From positions 1-39,692 of the forward strand of contig DDVC01000072.1 of the NCBI GenBank assembly GCA_002345145.1: DNA of 39,692 bases, given 5' to 3'. The notes below the pieces were generated by a model. The model saw only the letters and a list, made by a program, of their open reading frames with translations. It ran no database searches and had not been told where the DNA came from. The position numbers and the translations under genes are program-made. Below, one piece after another: positions 8,588-17,862 of this stretch (position 1 is the first letter of the stretch; each line of letters begins with the position of its first letter). Source of the stretch: Bacteroidetes bacterium UBA2322 (lineage in GTDB: Bacteria; Bacteroidota; Bacteroidia; Chitinophagales; UBA2359).

Positions 8588-8635
8588 AGCGGATAGTTGG
8601 CGCTAAAACACTCCTAGCGCATAACTAAAACCGCT
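8588..8635 (-). terminator. Hairpin terminator for the DUF4249 gene
   Basis: Nested complementary arms: AGCGG 8588-8592 with 8631-8635, AGTT 8595-8598 with 8623-8626, and GCGCTA 8600-8605 with 8615-8620. In the minus-strand transcript the stem is followed by a run of U. It overlaps the stop codon of the DUF4249 gene and fits a rho-independent terminator. Confidence 0.6.
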
Positions 8636-9473
8636 ACTTAACCGGCACAATTCGTTGGTCATATATAAGGGCGGTAAAAATGCCGGTCCCCCCCTGAATA
8701 TTGCTCTCTATACGTGCAGGGCGGCTAAAAGGACCGCTTGCTGCATCGCCGGCATCATCTACAGTATCTAAAAACCTGAAATACTCCTCGCTTATATGAT
8801 ACAGGCGCGCAATAACCGTATCGTTTAGGCGGTATCTGTAACCCATGCCCACCGAAGAGCGCCCTTCGCCCAGGGCTTTGTCAGAAAACTCCCAGGTGCG
8901 CAGCGAGTCGCGGTCAAAAATGTTAGCGGCATTGGCAAACCATGGTTTATAGTAATTTACATCGGGTTTAGGGTCATAATAATACAAGAGCATCGATGCC
9001 TCATTAGCGCTGTTGAGTAGGTATAAAACGGTATCAATGGGTATTTTAGGTAAAAATTTGGTAGTAGCAGTAGCCAATCGGTTAGTGGCAGTATCTAAAA
9101 CACTAAGCAGATAGGGTTCAAAATCGGTAGGGTTGAGCGGTGTGCTTAGCGCTTTAATATAAACTCTAAGGCTATCTACATAAGGTATGGTATCTGTTTG
9201 GCTGCCTTTAGAAATGGTAACAATGGCTGTGCTAACCGCCGGAAGCGACTGGTTTACAGGCAAATTACCCGGCGTTAGAAAAGGCACGCTCTCAGTAACC
9301 GATACCACATAAAACGGCACATTGGCATCTAAATAGCTCTCTACCACTAATTTGCTCTCATACTCGGGCAGATTAAGGGTTACATCTTGGGTGCAGGCGG
9401 TAAAAAAAGCCACAAACAGCCATAAAACTGCACCTGCAAGGTGTTTTGTTACTATCTGCATAAAATAAGGCAT
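8634..9473 (-). CDS. DUF4249 outer-membrane lipoprotein
   Basis: A 279-residue protein that starts with a lipoprotein signal: a hydrophobic stretch, then FFTAC with the acylated cysteine at C27. The N-terminal mature part (LNLPEYESKLVVESYLD) and the segment PFYVVSVTESVPF match the DUF4249 family of Bacteroidota surface or periplasmic lipoproteins. Family members are often encoded beside TonB-dependent receptors; no such receptor is present here. The open frame begins upstream at a TTG inside a hairpin; the ATG at 9473 or the one at 9461 is more likely. It lies about 70 bases after the large secreted-protein gene in the same direction, but a strong hairpin separates them. Function is unknown. 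Confidence 0.82.
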   Translation of the reverse strand: MPYFMQIVTKHLAGAVLWLFVAFFTACTQDVTLNLPEYESKLVVESYLDANVPFYVVSVTESVPFLTPGNLPVNQSLPAVSTAIVTISKGSQTDTIPYVDSLRVYIKALSTPLNPTDFEPYLLSVLDTATNRLATATTKFLPKIPIDTVLYLLNSANEASMLLYYYDPKPDVNYYKPWFANAANIFDRDSLRTWEFSDKALGEGRSSVGMGYRYRLNDTVIARLYHISEEYFRFLDTVDDAGDAASGPFSRPARIESNIQGGTGIFTALIYDQRIVPVK

Positions 9474-9481
9474 TAAAGAAT

Positions 9482-9524
9482 TTTGCGTTGACAGGGCATT
9501 ACGTTTATGCCCTATCAACGCAAA
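9482..9524 (-). terminator. Long hairpin between the choice-of-anchor B and DUF4249 genes
   Basis: Two 18-base arms (9482-9499 and 9507-9524) around a 7-base loop. The single imperfect pair is a C/A mismatch on the plus strand but a G-U wobble in minus-strand RNA, so the stem is continuous in the transcript of these genes. It begins 17 bases after the upstream stop codon. There is no good U-run, so it may be a partial terminator, an mRNA 3'-end stabiliser or an attenuator. Confidence 0.6.
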
Positions 9525-9541
9525 GGTTACACCTATTGTTG

Positions 9542-11953
9542 TTACTCGGCAATCACCATTTTACCGGCGGCAAGTTTGTTGCCATTTTGTTCAAGGGCAT
9601 AAAAGTACAAACCCGGGGCAAGATTGCCTTGCTGCAAAGTAAAAGTGGCAGTAGCAGTAGGGGGTAAAGCATAAGCGGCTACGGTTTTGCCCACCACATC
9701 GGTCAGTAGCAGTTTGGCGCCGGTTAATTGCTGCGGGTCAAAACCGTTAAAGGCAAGCGTAGTTTGCCCTTTAAACGGATTAGGTTGCAGGCTGATAGTA
9801 GGCAGGTGTGCATCAATATCGGGCGCAGAAACCGGAAATCCGAGGTCTATCACCCTAAACAAATCGGCAGCAGCTTCTACAAGGTGTCCGCTATTGGCGG
9901 CATCGGCAGTTTCAAAAATGAGCTGCATGGTGGCGGTGGGTTCAAGGTAGTTTTTTATGTTAATGGTGGTTTGCACCCATGAATTGGCAGTAGCGGTAAT
10001 TTCTTCAATAACGGCAGTATTAGCGCCGTTGGTAATAGAAATGGTTAGTTTATCGTTTGGTGCGCTAAATCCGCCGGCATTGGCAAACCATCGGTAGTAG
10101 CTCAGTTGCGGGTCAAAATAGGTAGATAGGTCAAAAACCGGCGAAATTAATCGGGTATTGCCATCATCTACATCATCATCGCCGGCGCTGGCATTGGGTT
10201 GGTTTCCGGTTACGTAGCAGTAGTTGCCCATATCGCCGCTTACGTCATTACCCGGGTTCATAGGTTGGCCGTTATAGGTAGTGCCATTAGGAATACCGCG
10301 CTCCCATGCGCCATTGGCGGCATTGCCCTCTACTGTCCAGCCAAAATCAAACACAAAATCATCATAATACCCCGGTTCCAGCAGCATTACCCAATCGCCG
10401 GTATCAGGATTTAAAAACAGGTTGCCTGTTTGTTGGGTAACAAATCCCCATTTGCCGGCAATGATGTTGTAATCGCCGGCAAATATGTTGGGAAAACTAA
10501 ATTGCCCCGATGCGTTGGTAGTAGTGTTAAAAGAAATATCGGGGTTTACGATAGTTACGTTTGCATTGGTTACAGGTAAACCCGATTGGGCATTGATAAC
10601 CAAACCGTTGAAGTTAAAAATGGGCAGTGGTGTAAGAAAGACATTAAGGTTAATAGTTTCGGCGGTAGCCAGTGTAACGGTGTAGGTAGCAGGCAGGTAG
10701 CCGGGCGCCGAAATGGTAACCGTATAAGCGCCGGGGGCGGCAACACCCGTTTGGAAAGCGCCCGAAAAACCGGTATTAGCCACCGAAGAGGGCACTTCGG
10801 TAATGCTAACCGTAGCATTAGGTATGCCGGCGCCGGTTTCGGTATTGGTAACACTTCCACTGAGGTAGCAAGCCTGCACGTAATCGGGTTGAAGAATGTA
10901 AAGCCCTTCTTCCATATCGGAGGCAATAATTAAGCCCGATGGAAAGTACGGATATACACCCCAACAGCCGTTAAACCCATCGCCCGACAGGGTAGGAGCT
11001 GTGTCATAGTCGGCAACCAAAATTACCCCGTTTGGGTTGGTGGCATCATGTATGGTAACCCCATCGCGGTAGTAGGCGGTAACCAAAAAATTTCCCACCG
11101 TATAAACATTATGCGGAATGCTGCCGGTATTAGGGGTAGTTCTTACGCGGTGAATTTCTTTAACATCGGTAAGGTCAGCAACATCATAAGTAGCAATCCA
11201 TGCAGCGGTAACTTCATCGGTGGTAAAAAGGGTGCGTCCGTCATCGCTAAGGGCGCAGTTGTGCGAAAAATTGCTGGGTGTAGCAAACGATGCCATAACC
11301 ACAGGATTGGCGCGGTCTGCAACATTAACCACCGAAATTACGCCATCGTAAATTTCAGCAGTCCACATGGTATCATTGCGCACAAAACCATCGTGTACGT
11401 ACTGATAATCGTAAATGCCCACTATGGGCGGATTTATGGGGTTGGCATTAAGGTCTATGATAACGGCATCTTCGTTAGAACCCCATAGGTATGCATACCC
11501 TTTTTCATCGGTAGATATGGTGTGAATGGTTGATATATTTACCTCGTAATTGGGGTCGTCAACACCTGTCCAGAACCATGCGTTTACTGTTTGGGGCAGG
11601 TTGCTCAGGTCAATAATCTGTAGTCCGCTGCCGGTTTCATTAGTAACATAGGCATACTGCCCCCATGTTTTCATTTCGCGCCAAATGCCCTCCGGACCGG
11701 GCACAAAGGCTACCTCCACAGGGGCAGCGGGATTTTGCATACTTACAATAGAAGTGCCATTGTAAACTCCTACAATGGCATACTCAATGCCCGAATCGGG
11801 ATCAACATAACCCCACAAATTGCTCAACTGTGCAGTATAGGGTAAATGCCCTACTAAGGTTAAACTTGACTGTGCCTGCACCTGTTGGTTGGTTCCAACA
11901 CCTAAAAAAACAATAATTAGCGCCCATAAGCCGCCAGAAAAAAACTTGTACAT
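9542..11953 (-). CDS. Secreted choice-of-anchor B protein with type IX sorting domain
   Basis: An 803-residue secreted protein. A signal peptide (to about residue 28, QVQAQS) is followed by a beta-propeller-like choice-of-anchor B region (about 30-360) with repeated phrases such as NLWGYVDPDSG, TGSGLQIIDLSNLP and SHNCALSDDGRTLFTTDE. Two carboxypeptidase-regulatory-like beta-sandwiches follow (about 363-440 and 446-525; GAGIPNATVSITEV and SGLPVTNANVTIV). Next is a jelly-roll-like segment (530-705), and finally a type A sorting domain of the type IX system (about 715-803; PNPFKGQTTLAF and LAPGLYFYALEQNG). It is expected to be exported by Sec, then carried across the outer membrane and attached to or released from the surface. 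Substrate is unknown. A TACCTTTG box lies 54 bases upstream of the ATG. Confidence 0.9.
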   Translation of the reverse strand: MYKFFSGGLWALIIVFLGVGTNQQVQAQSSLTLVGHLPYTAQLSNLWGYVDPDSGIEYAIVGVYNGTSIVSMQNPAAPVEVAFVPGPEGIWREMKTWGQYAYVTNETGSGLQIIDLSNLPQTVNAWFWTGVDDPNYEVNISTIHTISTDEKGYAYLWGSNEDAVIIDLNANPINPPIVGIYDYQYVHDGFVRNDTMWTAEIYDGVISVVNVADRANPVVMASFATPSNFSHNCALSDDGRTLFTTDEVTAAWIATYDVADLTDVKEIHRVRTTPNTGSIPHNVYTVGNFLVTAYYRDGVTIHDATNPNGVILVADYDTAPTLSGDGFNGCWGVYPYFPSGLIIASDMEEGLYILQPDYVQACYLSGSVTNTETGAGIPNATVSITEVPSSVANTGFSGAFQTGVAAPGAYTVTISAPGYLPATYTVTLATAETINLNVFLTPLPIFNFNGLVINAQSGLPVTNANVTIVNPDISFNTTTNASGQFSFPNIFAGDYNIIAGKWGFVTQQTGNLFLNPDTGDWVMLLEPGYYDDFVFDFGWTVEGNAANGAWERGIPNGTTYNGQPMNPGNDVSGDMGNYCYVTGNQPNASAGDDDVDDGNTRLISPVFDLSTYFDPQLSYYRWFANAGGFSAPNDKLTISITNGANTAVIEEITATANSWVQTTINIKNYLEPTATMQLIFETADAANSGHLVEAAADLFRVIDLGFPVSAPDIDAHLPTISLQPNPFKGQTTLAFNGFDPQQLTGAKLLLTDVVGKTVAAYALPPTATATFTLQQGNLAPGLYFYALEQNGNKLAAGKMVIAE

Positions 11954-12006
11954 AAAGAAAATAATACAAACAGTGATGTAAATTTTTTGACTGCAAAAAA
12001 AGCTAA

Positions 12007-12014
12007 CAAAGGTA
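12007..12014 (-). promoter_or_regulatory. Bacteroidota-type -7 box for the choice-of-anchor B gene
   Basis: TACCTTTG on the minus strand fits TAnnTTTG exactly. The -33 TTTG is only partly matched (ATTG at shorter spacing), so this is a half-supported promoter. Confidence 0.45.
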
Positions 12015-12193
12015 AGGTATTATTGTTTGCACAATGAGTAGGGGCGCCAATATTAACCCTTGTTTGCCCCTAAAAATGTAATTTATGACAATTTACTGCT
12101 AAAACCGCAGTCATTATTTAGAGCTACAATTCGGCAGATGTACATAATTGTTTGCTGTGTCATTAAATTGTAGGGCTTCATTGTTTTATTTAC

Positions 12194-12201
12194 TATTTTT
12201 G
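12194..12201 (+). promoter_or_regulatory. Bacteroidota-type -7 box for ftsX
   Basis: TATTTTTG fits TAnnTTTG and lies 35 bases before the ftsX ATG. No well-spaced TTTG is seen at -33. Confidence 0.4.
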
Positions 12202-12236
12202 CCGCTTCAAAAGCCCCATATCCATTCTGCACACAA

Positions 12237-13121
12237 ATGAGCACTCAGCCACCACCGGTTAAAGGCAGCAATGCCCGATTTAGTAAACCCTCTTATGCTT
12301 ACTCCATTGTAAGTATAGCATTGGTGCTTTTTTTACTGGGCATTATGTGTGTGTTACTCATGCACGCGCAGCGTTTGTCTAACCATTTTAAGGAAAATTT
12401 AGAAATTATAGTAGTACTTGCCGATGATATTGCACCCGCTAATACCCAGGCATTACAAGCCGAAATAAGCCGAAAACCCTACACTAAGAGCATAGAGTAT
12501 GTATCAAAAGATGAAGCTGCTCAGCAATTTATGAGCCAAACCAAAGAAAACTTTGATACTATACTGGGTTTTAACCCGTTGTTTGCCTCCTTTAATCTTT
12601 ACCTTACTGCCGCCTATGCCAATGCCGACAGCCTACGTACCATTAAAAGTACACTCACTAAAAACCCCGTTATAAAAGAGGTATTTTACCAAGAGGCGGT
12701 AGTAAACTTGGTTAATGCCAATGTGCAGCGCATTAGTATTGTTCTGATTATATTAAGTGTACTATTTTTTGGCGTGGCGTTTATCCTAATTGATAACACA
12801 GTTAAATTAGCTATGTATTCTAATAGGTTTTTAATTAAAAGTATGCAATTAGTAGGCGCTACCCGATGGTTTATTACCCAGCCTTTTATAACCCAAAGCA
12901 TCTACAATGGTCTTATTAGCGGCATGTTAGCTTCGGTTTTGCTCGCTCTTTTGCTGTTGTTGGCACAAAATAATATACCGGAGCTTAGTATTCTGCATGA
13001 TTTGCTTAGCTTTGTGCTTATTTGTATCATCATTACCTTATTGGGGGTATTTATATCTTGGTGGAGCACCAAAACATCGGTAGTAAAATACCTTCAAATG
13101 CAACTCGACGAACTTTATTAA
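12237..13121 (+). CDS. ftsX: Cell-division permease-like protein FtsX
   Basis: A 294-residue inner-membrane protein with FtsX architecture: a cytoplasmic N-terminus, first membrane helix at about 22-43, a large periplasmic domain (about 45-165, containing the conserved VVLADDIAP and YVSKDEAAQQF segments), then three helices (about 166-190, 215-245, 255-282). With the ATPase FtsE it forms an ABC-like complex that, in well-studied bacteria, activates peptidoglycan hydrolases during division. FtsE is not in this window. It is followed by a DUF3098 gene and uppP, an order seen across Bacteroidota, which supports the call. It starts at an ATG without a ribosome-binding site. Confidence 0.93.
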   Translation: MSTQPPPVKGSNARFSKPSYAYSIVSIALVLFLLGIMCVLLMHAQRLSNHFKENLEIIVVLADDIAPANTQALQAEISRKPYTKSIEYVSKDEAAQQFMSQTKENFDTILGFNPLFASFNLYLTAAYANADSLRTIKSTLTKNPVIKEVFYQEAVVNLVNANVQRISIVLIILSVLFFGVAFILIDNTVKLAMYSNRFLIKSMQLVGATRWFITQPFITQSIYNGLISGMLASVLLALLLLLAQNNIPELSILHDLLSFVLICIIITLLGVFISWWSTKTSVVKYLQMQLDELY

Positions 13122-13246
13122 AACAGTTTACCACCCCTAACAAGCATTGTTAATCCTACAAACACATTGCCAGCGCTGCGTTCCCATACAGCGTTTTGTG
13201 TGCCATGTAGTTATATTTTCTGAAACTTCATTAACCCCCTCGTAAT

Positions 13247-13588
13247 ATGCAAAAACGTCGTTTACTTTTCGGAAAGAAAAACTTCATCCTTGTGGCTGTT
13301 GGCATAGGCGTTATTTTATTAGGCTTTCTGCTCATGGCAGGCGGCGCCAGTACCGATGTAAATGTATATCCCGAAGATGCCATTTACGGATTTAGGCGCA
13401 CCGTATTAGCGCCCATTGTAGTGCTGCTGGGTTTTGCCTTGCAAATAGTAGCCATTTTTACCCCCTCAAACGATGCACCGGAAGAGGTGGAACGAGCTGC
13501 TACTACTACTGTTAGTAAAACAGTTGCAGACATCAAATCGGGAGCCAACATCAAATCGGGCTCTAAATCATCAGCATCGGGCAAATAA
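13247..13588 (+). CDS. DUF3098 small membrane protein
   Basis: A 113-residue protein with two membrane helices (about 11-32 and 52-72) around a short loop containing the family's conserved VYPEDAIYGFRRTVLAP, and a serine/lysine-rich tail. The function of DUF3098 is unknown. It almost always lies between ftsX and uppP in Bacteroidota, as here, 125 bases after ftsX, so a role at the envelope or divisome is likely but unproven. Confidence 0.88.
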   Translation: MQKRRLLFGKKNFILVAVGIGVILLGFLLMAGGASTDVNVYPEDAIYGFRRTVLAPIVVLLGFALQIVAIFTPSNDAPEEVERAATTTVSKTVADIKSGANIKSGSKSSASGK

Positions 13589-13681
13589 TTCCCCAATAAT
13601 CATTAATTTTTAAAGCAACTGTTGTGTGCCCCGTTTTGGGGTAAATGCTTTGCAAAGGGCATAAAATTAGCCCGATGTGTG

Positions 13682-13689
13682 TAACTTTG
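13682..13689 (+). promoter_or_regulatory. Bacteroidota-type -7 box for uppP
   Basis: TAACTTTG fits TAnnTTTG and is 28 bases before the uppP ATG. The expected -33 TTTG is not at the right spacing, so uppP may also be read through from ftsX. Confidence 0.4.
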
Positions 13690-13717
13690 CCCCCACATCT
13701 TTTTTACCTCTTTTGTT

Positions 13718-14515
13718 ATGAGTGTTATAGAAGCCATTATATTAGGCATTCTGCAAGGCTTTACGGAGTTTTTGCCTGTTAGCAGCAGCGGGCATATAGA
13801 GCTGGGTAAAGCCATGTTTAATATACAACAAACCGATAACCTTACTTTTACCATACTGGTACACGGCGCTACTGTACTAAGCACCATAGTAGTACTGCGA
13901 CACGAAATATGGAAACTCATCAGCGCTGTTTTTAGGTTTACCTGGAACGAAGAAACCCAATACCTTGCTAAATTAGCCGTTTCAATGATACCGGTGGGGC
14001 TGGTAGGCGTTTTTTTTGAAGATGCAGTGGAGCAACTCTTCAATGGCAGGGTAGTTATGGTAGGTGTTTTGCTTATATGCACCGGCATCATTTTACAGCT
14101 CAGCCGTTTAGACAAGGGGCAAAACAAACAAGTAGGCTACAAACATGCCATGGCCATAGGTTTGGCGCAGGCAGTAGCTATACTGCCGGGCATTTCAAGG
14201 TCGGGCGCTACCATTGCTACTGCCTTAGCTATGGGTATTGCCAAGCCCCATGCCACGCGGTTCTCCTTTTTAATGGTATTAGCCCCCATAATGGGAGCCA
14301 CCATTTTAAAAATTGGCAAACTGGGTAAAGAAGCCTCCACTACTCCCCAAACCGACTGGCTGCCCTACCTTGCCGGATTTTTGGCGGCTTTTATTGCCGG
14401 CTGGATTGCCTGCCGCTGGATGCTCAATCTGGTACAGGGTGGTAAAATTACCTATTTTTCGGTCTATTGTGTTATAGCGGGTTGTATAGCCATTGCAGCA
14501 GGTTGGTTCTTTTAG
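13718..14515 (+). CDS. uppP: Undecaprenyl-diphosphate phosphatase
   Basis: A 265-residue polytopic membrane enzyme that removes a phosphate from undecaprenyl diphosphate to regenerate the lipid carrier for peptidoglycan and O-antigen synthesis. The two catalytic motifs are present: Q13-xxx-E17 with SSSGH ending at H26, and PGISRSG with R161. About eight hydrophobic helices are evident, and the length matches BacA/UppP. Overproduction gives bacitracin resistance in other bacteria. It follows ftsX and DUF3098, functionally consistent with a cell-wall cluster. In many relatives truB follows; here a secreted protein of unknown function does. Confidence 0.95.
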   Translation: MSVIEAIILGILQGFTEFLPVSSSGHIELGKAMFNIQQTDNLTFTILVHGATVLSTIVVLRHEIWKLISAVFRFTWNEETQYLAKLAVSMIPVGLVGVFFEDAVEQLFNGRVVMVGVLLICTGIILQLSRLDKGQNKQVGYKHAMAIGLAQAVAILPGISRSGATIATALAMGIAKPHATRFSFLMVLAPIMGATILKIGKLGKEASTTPQTDWLPYLAGFLAAFIAGWIACRWMLNLVQGGKITYFSVYCVIAGCIAIAAGWFF

Positions 14516-14561
14516 GCAATTTTTACCCTTAAACGTCTTATAAACTTTGGTAAATACTGCC

Positions 14562-14569
14562 TACTTTTG
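14562..14569 (+). promoter_or_regulatory. Bacteroidota-type -7 box for the secreted protein at 14606
   Basis: TACTTTTG fits TAnnTTTG, 36 bases before the ATG. A TTTG lies only 12 bases upstream, so the -33 element is not convincing. Confidence 0.4.
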
Positions 14570-14605
14570 TAGCATAATCTGCTCAATCATAACCGCTCAC
14601 TCTTT

Positions 14606-15280
14606 ATGCAAAAATTTGCCGTACTCTTCTTTTTACTTGCCCATACCTGCACCGGCGGGTTTTTACCGGCGCAAACTACCTATGCCGGCTCTACTCCCAA
14701 CGGGGTAAAAATTTTAAAAGTGAATGCACAGGGCGCTGAACAAACCTTTACCATTATAGATGCCGTAAAAATTGTGCGCTTTTTTATGACACAAGAAGGT
14801 GTTTACAAATGCGAATCAGATTTAACGCAAAATACCCTCAAAATTATCACCCTGCGCGGTTACGACCCGGTTAAAATTTTGCTAAGCCCTGCCTTGCATA
14901 ATCAAATTAGCAATTTGGGTTACAAAATTGTATTTGGAGGCGCACTAAAAACCAATTCTAACGACCCGCTAATACCAGATAAAGCCACCTCTGCCACCAC
15001 AGCGCCCACCCAATCATTGCCCCCTGTTACAGCAGATAAAGCGCAACCGGCTAATCCCGATATACCCAAAGACTGCACAGATTGTGGCGACCAAAACGTG
15101 AGCAAAGACCTGATAGAGAAAATTGTTACGCCCGATGCTTATGACGGTACGCAAATTTTAATTGATTTTGACGATGTAAACACCGATGAGCACGAATTTG
15201 ACACACCACCCTCTCCCGCATCTAATGCTAAATTAGACAGCCTTAGGCAAATTTACCTTAAACCCGATAAGCCTAAATAG
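14606..15280 (+). CDS. Secreted protein of unknown function
   Basis: A 224-residue protein with a signal peptide (MQKFAVLFFLLAHTC, cleavage near LPAQT). No family was recognised. The first part (25-115) is a compact domain with beta character (AEQTFTIIDAVKIVRFF, GYDPVKILLSP). A proline/threonine-rich linker (about 125-160) contains a CxxC pair (DCTDCGDQ), and the end is acidic (DFDDVNTDEHEFDTPP). It is likely periplasmic or cell-surface. Codon use resembles its neighbours. It stands alone with its own likely promoter, and the 234-base gap that follows holds no recognised signal. Confidence 0.7.
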   Translation: MQKFAVLFFLLAHTCTGGFLPAQTTYAGSTPNGVKILKVNAQGAEQTFTIIDAVKIVRFFMTQEGVYKCESDLTQNTLKIITLRGYDPVKILLSPALHNQISNLGYKIVFGGALKTNSNDPLIPDKATSATTAPTQSLPPVTADKAQPANPDIPKDCTDCGDQNVSKDLIEKIVTPDAYDGTQILIDFDDVNTDEHEFDTPPSPASNAKLDSLRQIYLKPDKPK

Positions 15281-15514
15281 TAAACCGACGAAAATGCTTG
15301 TTCATTTTAAAAGATATTTACCTCCTACTTAGTTGCCGCATCCCTTTCTGCATTTTCATAACTACCCCAAAATAGGCTACCGACAGATTAATATAAATTT
15401 AATTTATAGCGTTTAATACTCAAATCGCCCCCCCTTACCCAACTTATCATACAAAAGGCTGAGGCTATGCCCTTCAATGAACCAATAAACGGTTTAAGCG
15501 GTTTGGTATGAGCT

Positions 15515-16762
15515 ATGCCTGCAACCAACCACCAACACATACTCTACCTCTCTTACGATGGCATGACCGACCCGCTGGGACAATCGCAGGTGCTACCTTA
15601 TTTATGCGGTTTGAGCAAAATGGGCTACCATTTTACCCTCATCAGCCACGAAAAACCCGACCGATACAAGCAGCATAAAACGCAAATTGAACAAATTTGC
15701 CAAAATGCCCAAATTACCTGGCTGCCGCTGGCCTATACCAAAAAACCGCCGGTTTTGTCAACCATGTATGACCTTTACAGGGCATACCGGCTGGCGTACC
15801 GGCTGCATAAACAAAAGCCCTTTCAGCTCATACACTGCCGCAGCTATCCGGCTGCATTGGTAGGCAGTTGGCTAAAAGCAGCATTGGGCATCGGGTTTAT
15901 TTTTGACATGCGCGGTTTTTGGGCAGATGAACGGGCAGACGGTGGTATCTGGAATCTTCAAAACCCAATGTATGCACTTGTTTACCGCTATTTTAAGCGC
16001 AAAGAAATAACCTTTTTAGAAGAGGCTGCCCACACTGTAAGCCTCACACACAGGGCGGAAACGGAAATACGCAGTTGGAAACACCTAAACCAAACTAAGG
16101 TACAGCTATCGGTTATTCCCTGTTGCGTTGATTTGCAGTTGTTTGACCTGCAAACCATAACACCCGAACAAAAAAACTCCCTTAGGCAGCAATTAGGTAT
16201 TGCCAATTCCGATTTTGTACTTACCTACGCCGGCACAGTGGGCACTTGGTATATGCTGCCCCAAATGCTCTGTTTTTTTAAGGAGCTGCAAAGCCAAATG
16301 CCCCATGCCAAAATGCTGTTCATAAACAGCAACCCTGCCGAACACCTGCATATACAAACCCTGGCAGCGCAAACAGGTATCACATCGGGCATCATTATAG
16401 CCGCAACCACTTATGCTCAAATGCCACTTTATCTTTCGCTTAGCACGTGGAGCATTTTTTTCATTAAACCGGCATACTCTAAAATGGCTTCGTCGCCGGT
16501 AAAACAGGGCGAAATTATGGCTATGGGCATACCCATTGTTTGTAATGCCGGCATAGGCGATACCGACCATATTATACGCCAAACCGGAGCAGGGTTGGTA
16601 ATTGAAACCCTACACACACAAAACTATATGCAAGCAGCTCAGGTTATTACTCAGCGGCAGCCTCCTCCGGCACAAGCCATACAAGCCGGCGCATACCGGT
16701 TTTTTGCCTTAGCCCGGGGGGTAAAACAATATGCCGCCATATACCAATCTGTGCTGCCATGA
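15515..16762 (+). CDS. Family 4-type glycosyltransferase
   Basis: A 415-residue GT-B fold glycosyltransferase. The N-terminal acceptor domain begins ILYLSYDGMTDPLGQSQ with the glycine-rich turn typical of the family, and continues with FDMRGFWADERADGG. The C-terminal donor domain has the EX7E-like region, with E333 in VKQGEIMAMGIPIVCNAG. It transfers a sugar from an activated donor, probably to a polysaccharide or glycolipid at the inner face of the membrane. Its stop overlaps the start of the next glycosyltransferase by four bases (ATGA), so the two are translationally coupled. Donor and acceptor cannot be told from sequence. Confidence 0.88.
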   Translation: MPATNHQHILYLSYDGMTDPLGQSQVLPYLCGLSKMGYHFTLISHEKPDRYKQHKTQIEQICQNAQITWLPLAYTKKPPVLSTMYDLYRAYRLAYRLHKQKPFQLIHCRSYPAALVGSWLKAALGIGFIFDMRGFWADERADGGIWNLQNPMYALVYRYFKRKEITFLEEAAHTVSLTHRAETEIRSWKHLNQTKVQLSVIPCCVDLQLFDLQTITPEQKNSLRQQLGIANSDFVLTYAGTVGTWYMLPQMLCFFKELQSQMPHAKMLFINSNPAEHLHIQTLAAQTGITSGIIIAATTYAQMPLYLSLSTWSIFFIKPAYSKMASSPVKQGEIMAMGIPIVCNAGIGDTDHIIRQTGAGLVIETLHTQNYMQAAQVITQRQPPPAQAIQAGAYRFFALARGVKQYAAIYQSVLP

Positions 16763-17862
16763 ATACTAAAAAAGTTTTGTTTTTGGCAATCCATCGCCCC
16801 CGCCGCTCGCCCTCGCAGCGTTACAGAATAGAGTGTTATGCCGATTACTGGCAGCAAAACGGCTTTACCCTGCACCAACAATACCTTATTTCGGCTGCCG
16901 ATGATGCTTATATGTACGCCCCCGGCAACCTGTTGCCTAAGGTGGGCATTTTGCTCAAAAGCGCCCTAAAACGCCTGTATCATGTGCTTACTGCACACCA
17001 ATACCACCTCATTATTATACAACGCGAAGCCTTTATGCTGGGTACTGCTTTTTTTGAGTACTGCGCCCGATACTGCTCAAAGGCTAAAATTATTTTTGAT
17101 TTTGACGATGCCATTTGGCTGCCCAATGTATCAGAAGCCAACCGGCAATGGGCTTTTTTAAAAAATCCCCGAAAAACCGAAACCCTGCTCCGGCTTGCCC
17201 ATGCCGTAGTAGTCGGTAATCATTACTTAGCCCAGTATGCCTGTATCTATAACCCCCGCACCATAGTAATACCCTCAGCCATTGACCTGCGGCAATACCA
17301 ACCAACACCCAAACCAACACTGCCGCCCAATACGCCGGTTTGCATAGGCTGGTCGGGCAGCGCTACCACAATGCCTCATTTTGAAACTGCCCTGCCTGCA
17401 TTACAAAGCATAGAGCAAAAGTATGCCAATAAAGTGCGCTTTGCCGTAATAACCAATACGCCCTATCATCACCCCAATTTGCCCGTTCAATCCCTGCTCT
17501 GGAATCCCGAAACCGAAGCTGCCGATATTGCCCGATTTGACATAGGCATTATGCCACTGCCGCACAATGAGTGGGCGCTGGGTAAATGCTCTATGAAAGG
17601 ACTGCAATATATGGCAATGACGGTGCCGGCTGTACTGGAACGCATAGGTGCCAATACAGAGGTCATACAAGAGGGTAAAAACGGCTTACTGGCTGCCGGC
17701 ACACAAGAGTGGGTGCAGCAATTATCAGCATTGATTGAAAACCCGGCGCTGCGAACCCAATTAGGCAACCAAGGCAGAAAAACCATTGAACAGGGGTATG
17801 CAGTACAGGTTTTATACCATAAGTGGCTTTCATTGTTTGAACAGGTACTGAGCCAATCTTAA
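16759..17862 (+). CDS. Second glycosyltransferase of the pair
   Basis: A 367-residue GT-B glycosyltransferase. N-terminal features are RPRRSPSQRYRIECYADYW and the acidic FDFDDAIWLPN. The donor-binding part has SMKGLQYMAMTVPAVLE followed by NTEVIQEGKNGLLA, the usual family 4 layout. It probably acts on the product of the preceding enzyme. Coupling through the ATGA overlap points to a two-step assembly. No polymerase, flippase or export genes are nearby, so this is not a complete polysaccharide locus. Confidence 0.88.
   Translation: MNTKKVLFLAIHRPRRSPSQRYRIECYADYWQQNGFTLHQQYLISAADDAYMYAPGNLLPKVGILLKSALKRLYHVLTAHQYHLIIIQREAFMLGTAFFEYCARYCSKAKIIFDFDDAIWLPNVSEANRQWAFLKNPRKTETLLRLAHAVVVGNHYLAQYACIYNPRTIVIPSAIDLRQYQPTPKPTLPPNTPVCIGWSGSATTMPHFETALPALQSIEQKYANKVRFAVITNTPYHHPNLPVQSLLWNPETEAADIARFDIGIMPLPHNEWALGKCSMKGLQYMAMTVPAVLERIGANTEVIQEGKNGLLAAGTQEWVQQLSALIENPALRTQLGNQGRKTIEQGYAVQVLYHKWLSLFEQVLSQS

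Noticed and set aside
10586..11488. Several plus-strand open frames of 71-146 codons opposite the choice-of-anchor B gene
   Set aside because: They are shadows of a long, clearly coding minus-strand gene with full domain structure.
13603..14127. Minus-strand open frame of 174 codons
   Set aside because: It is antisense to uppP, whose catalytic motifs are intact. The translated sequence has no family resemblance.
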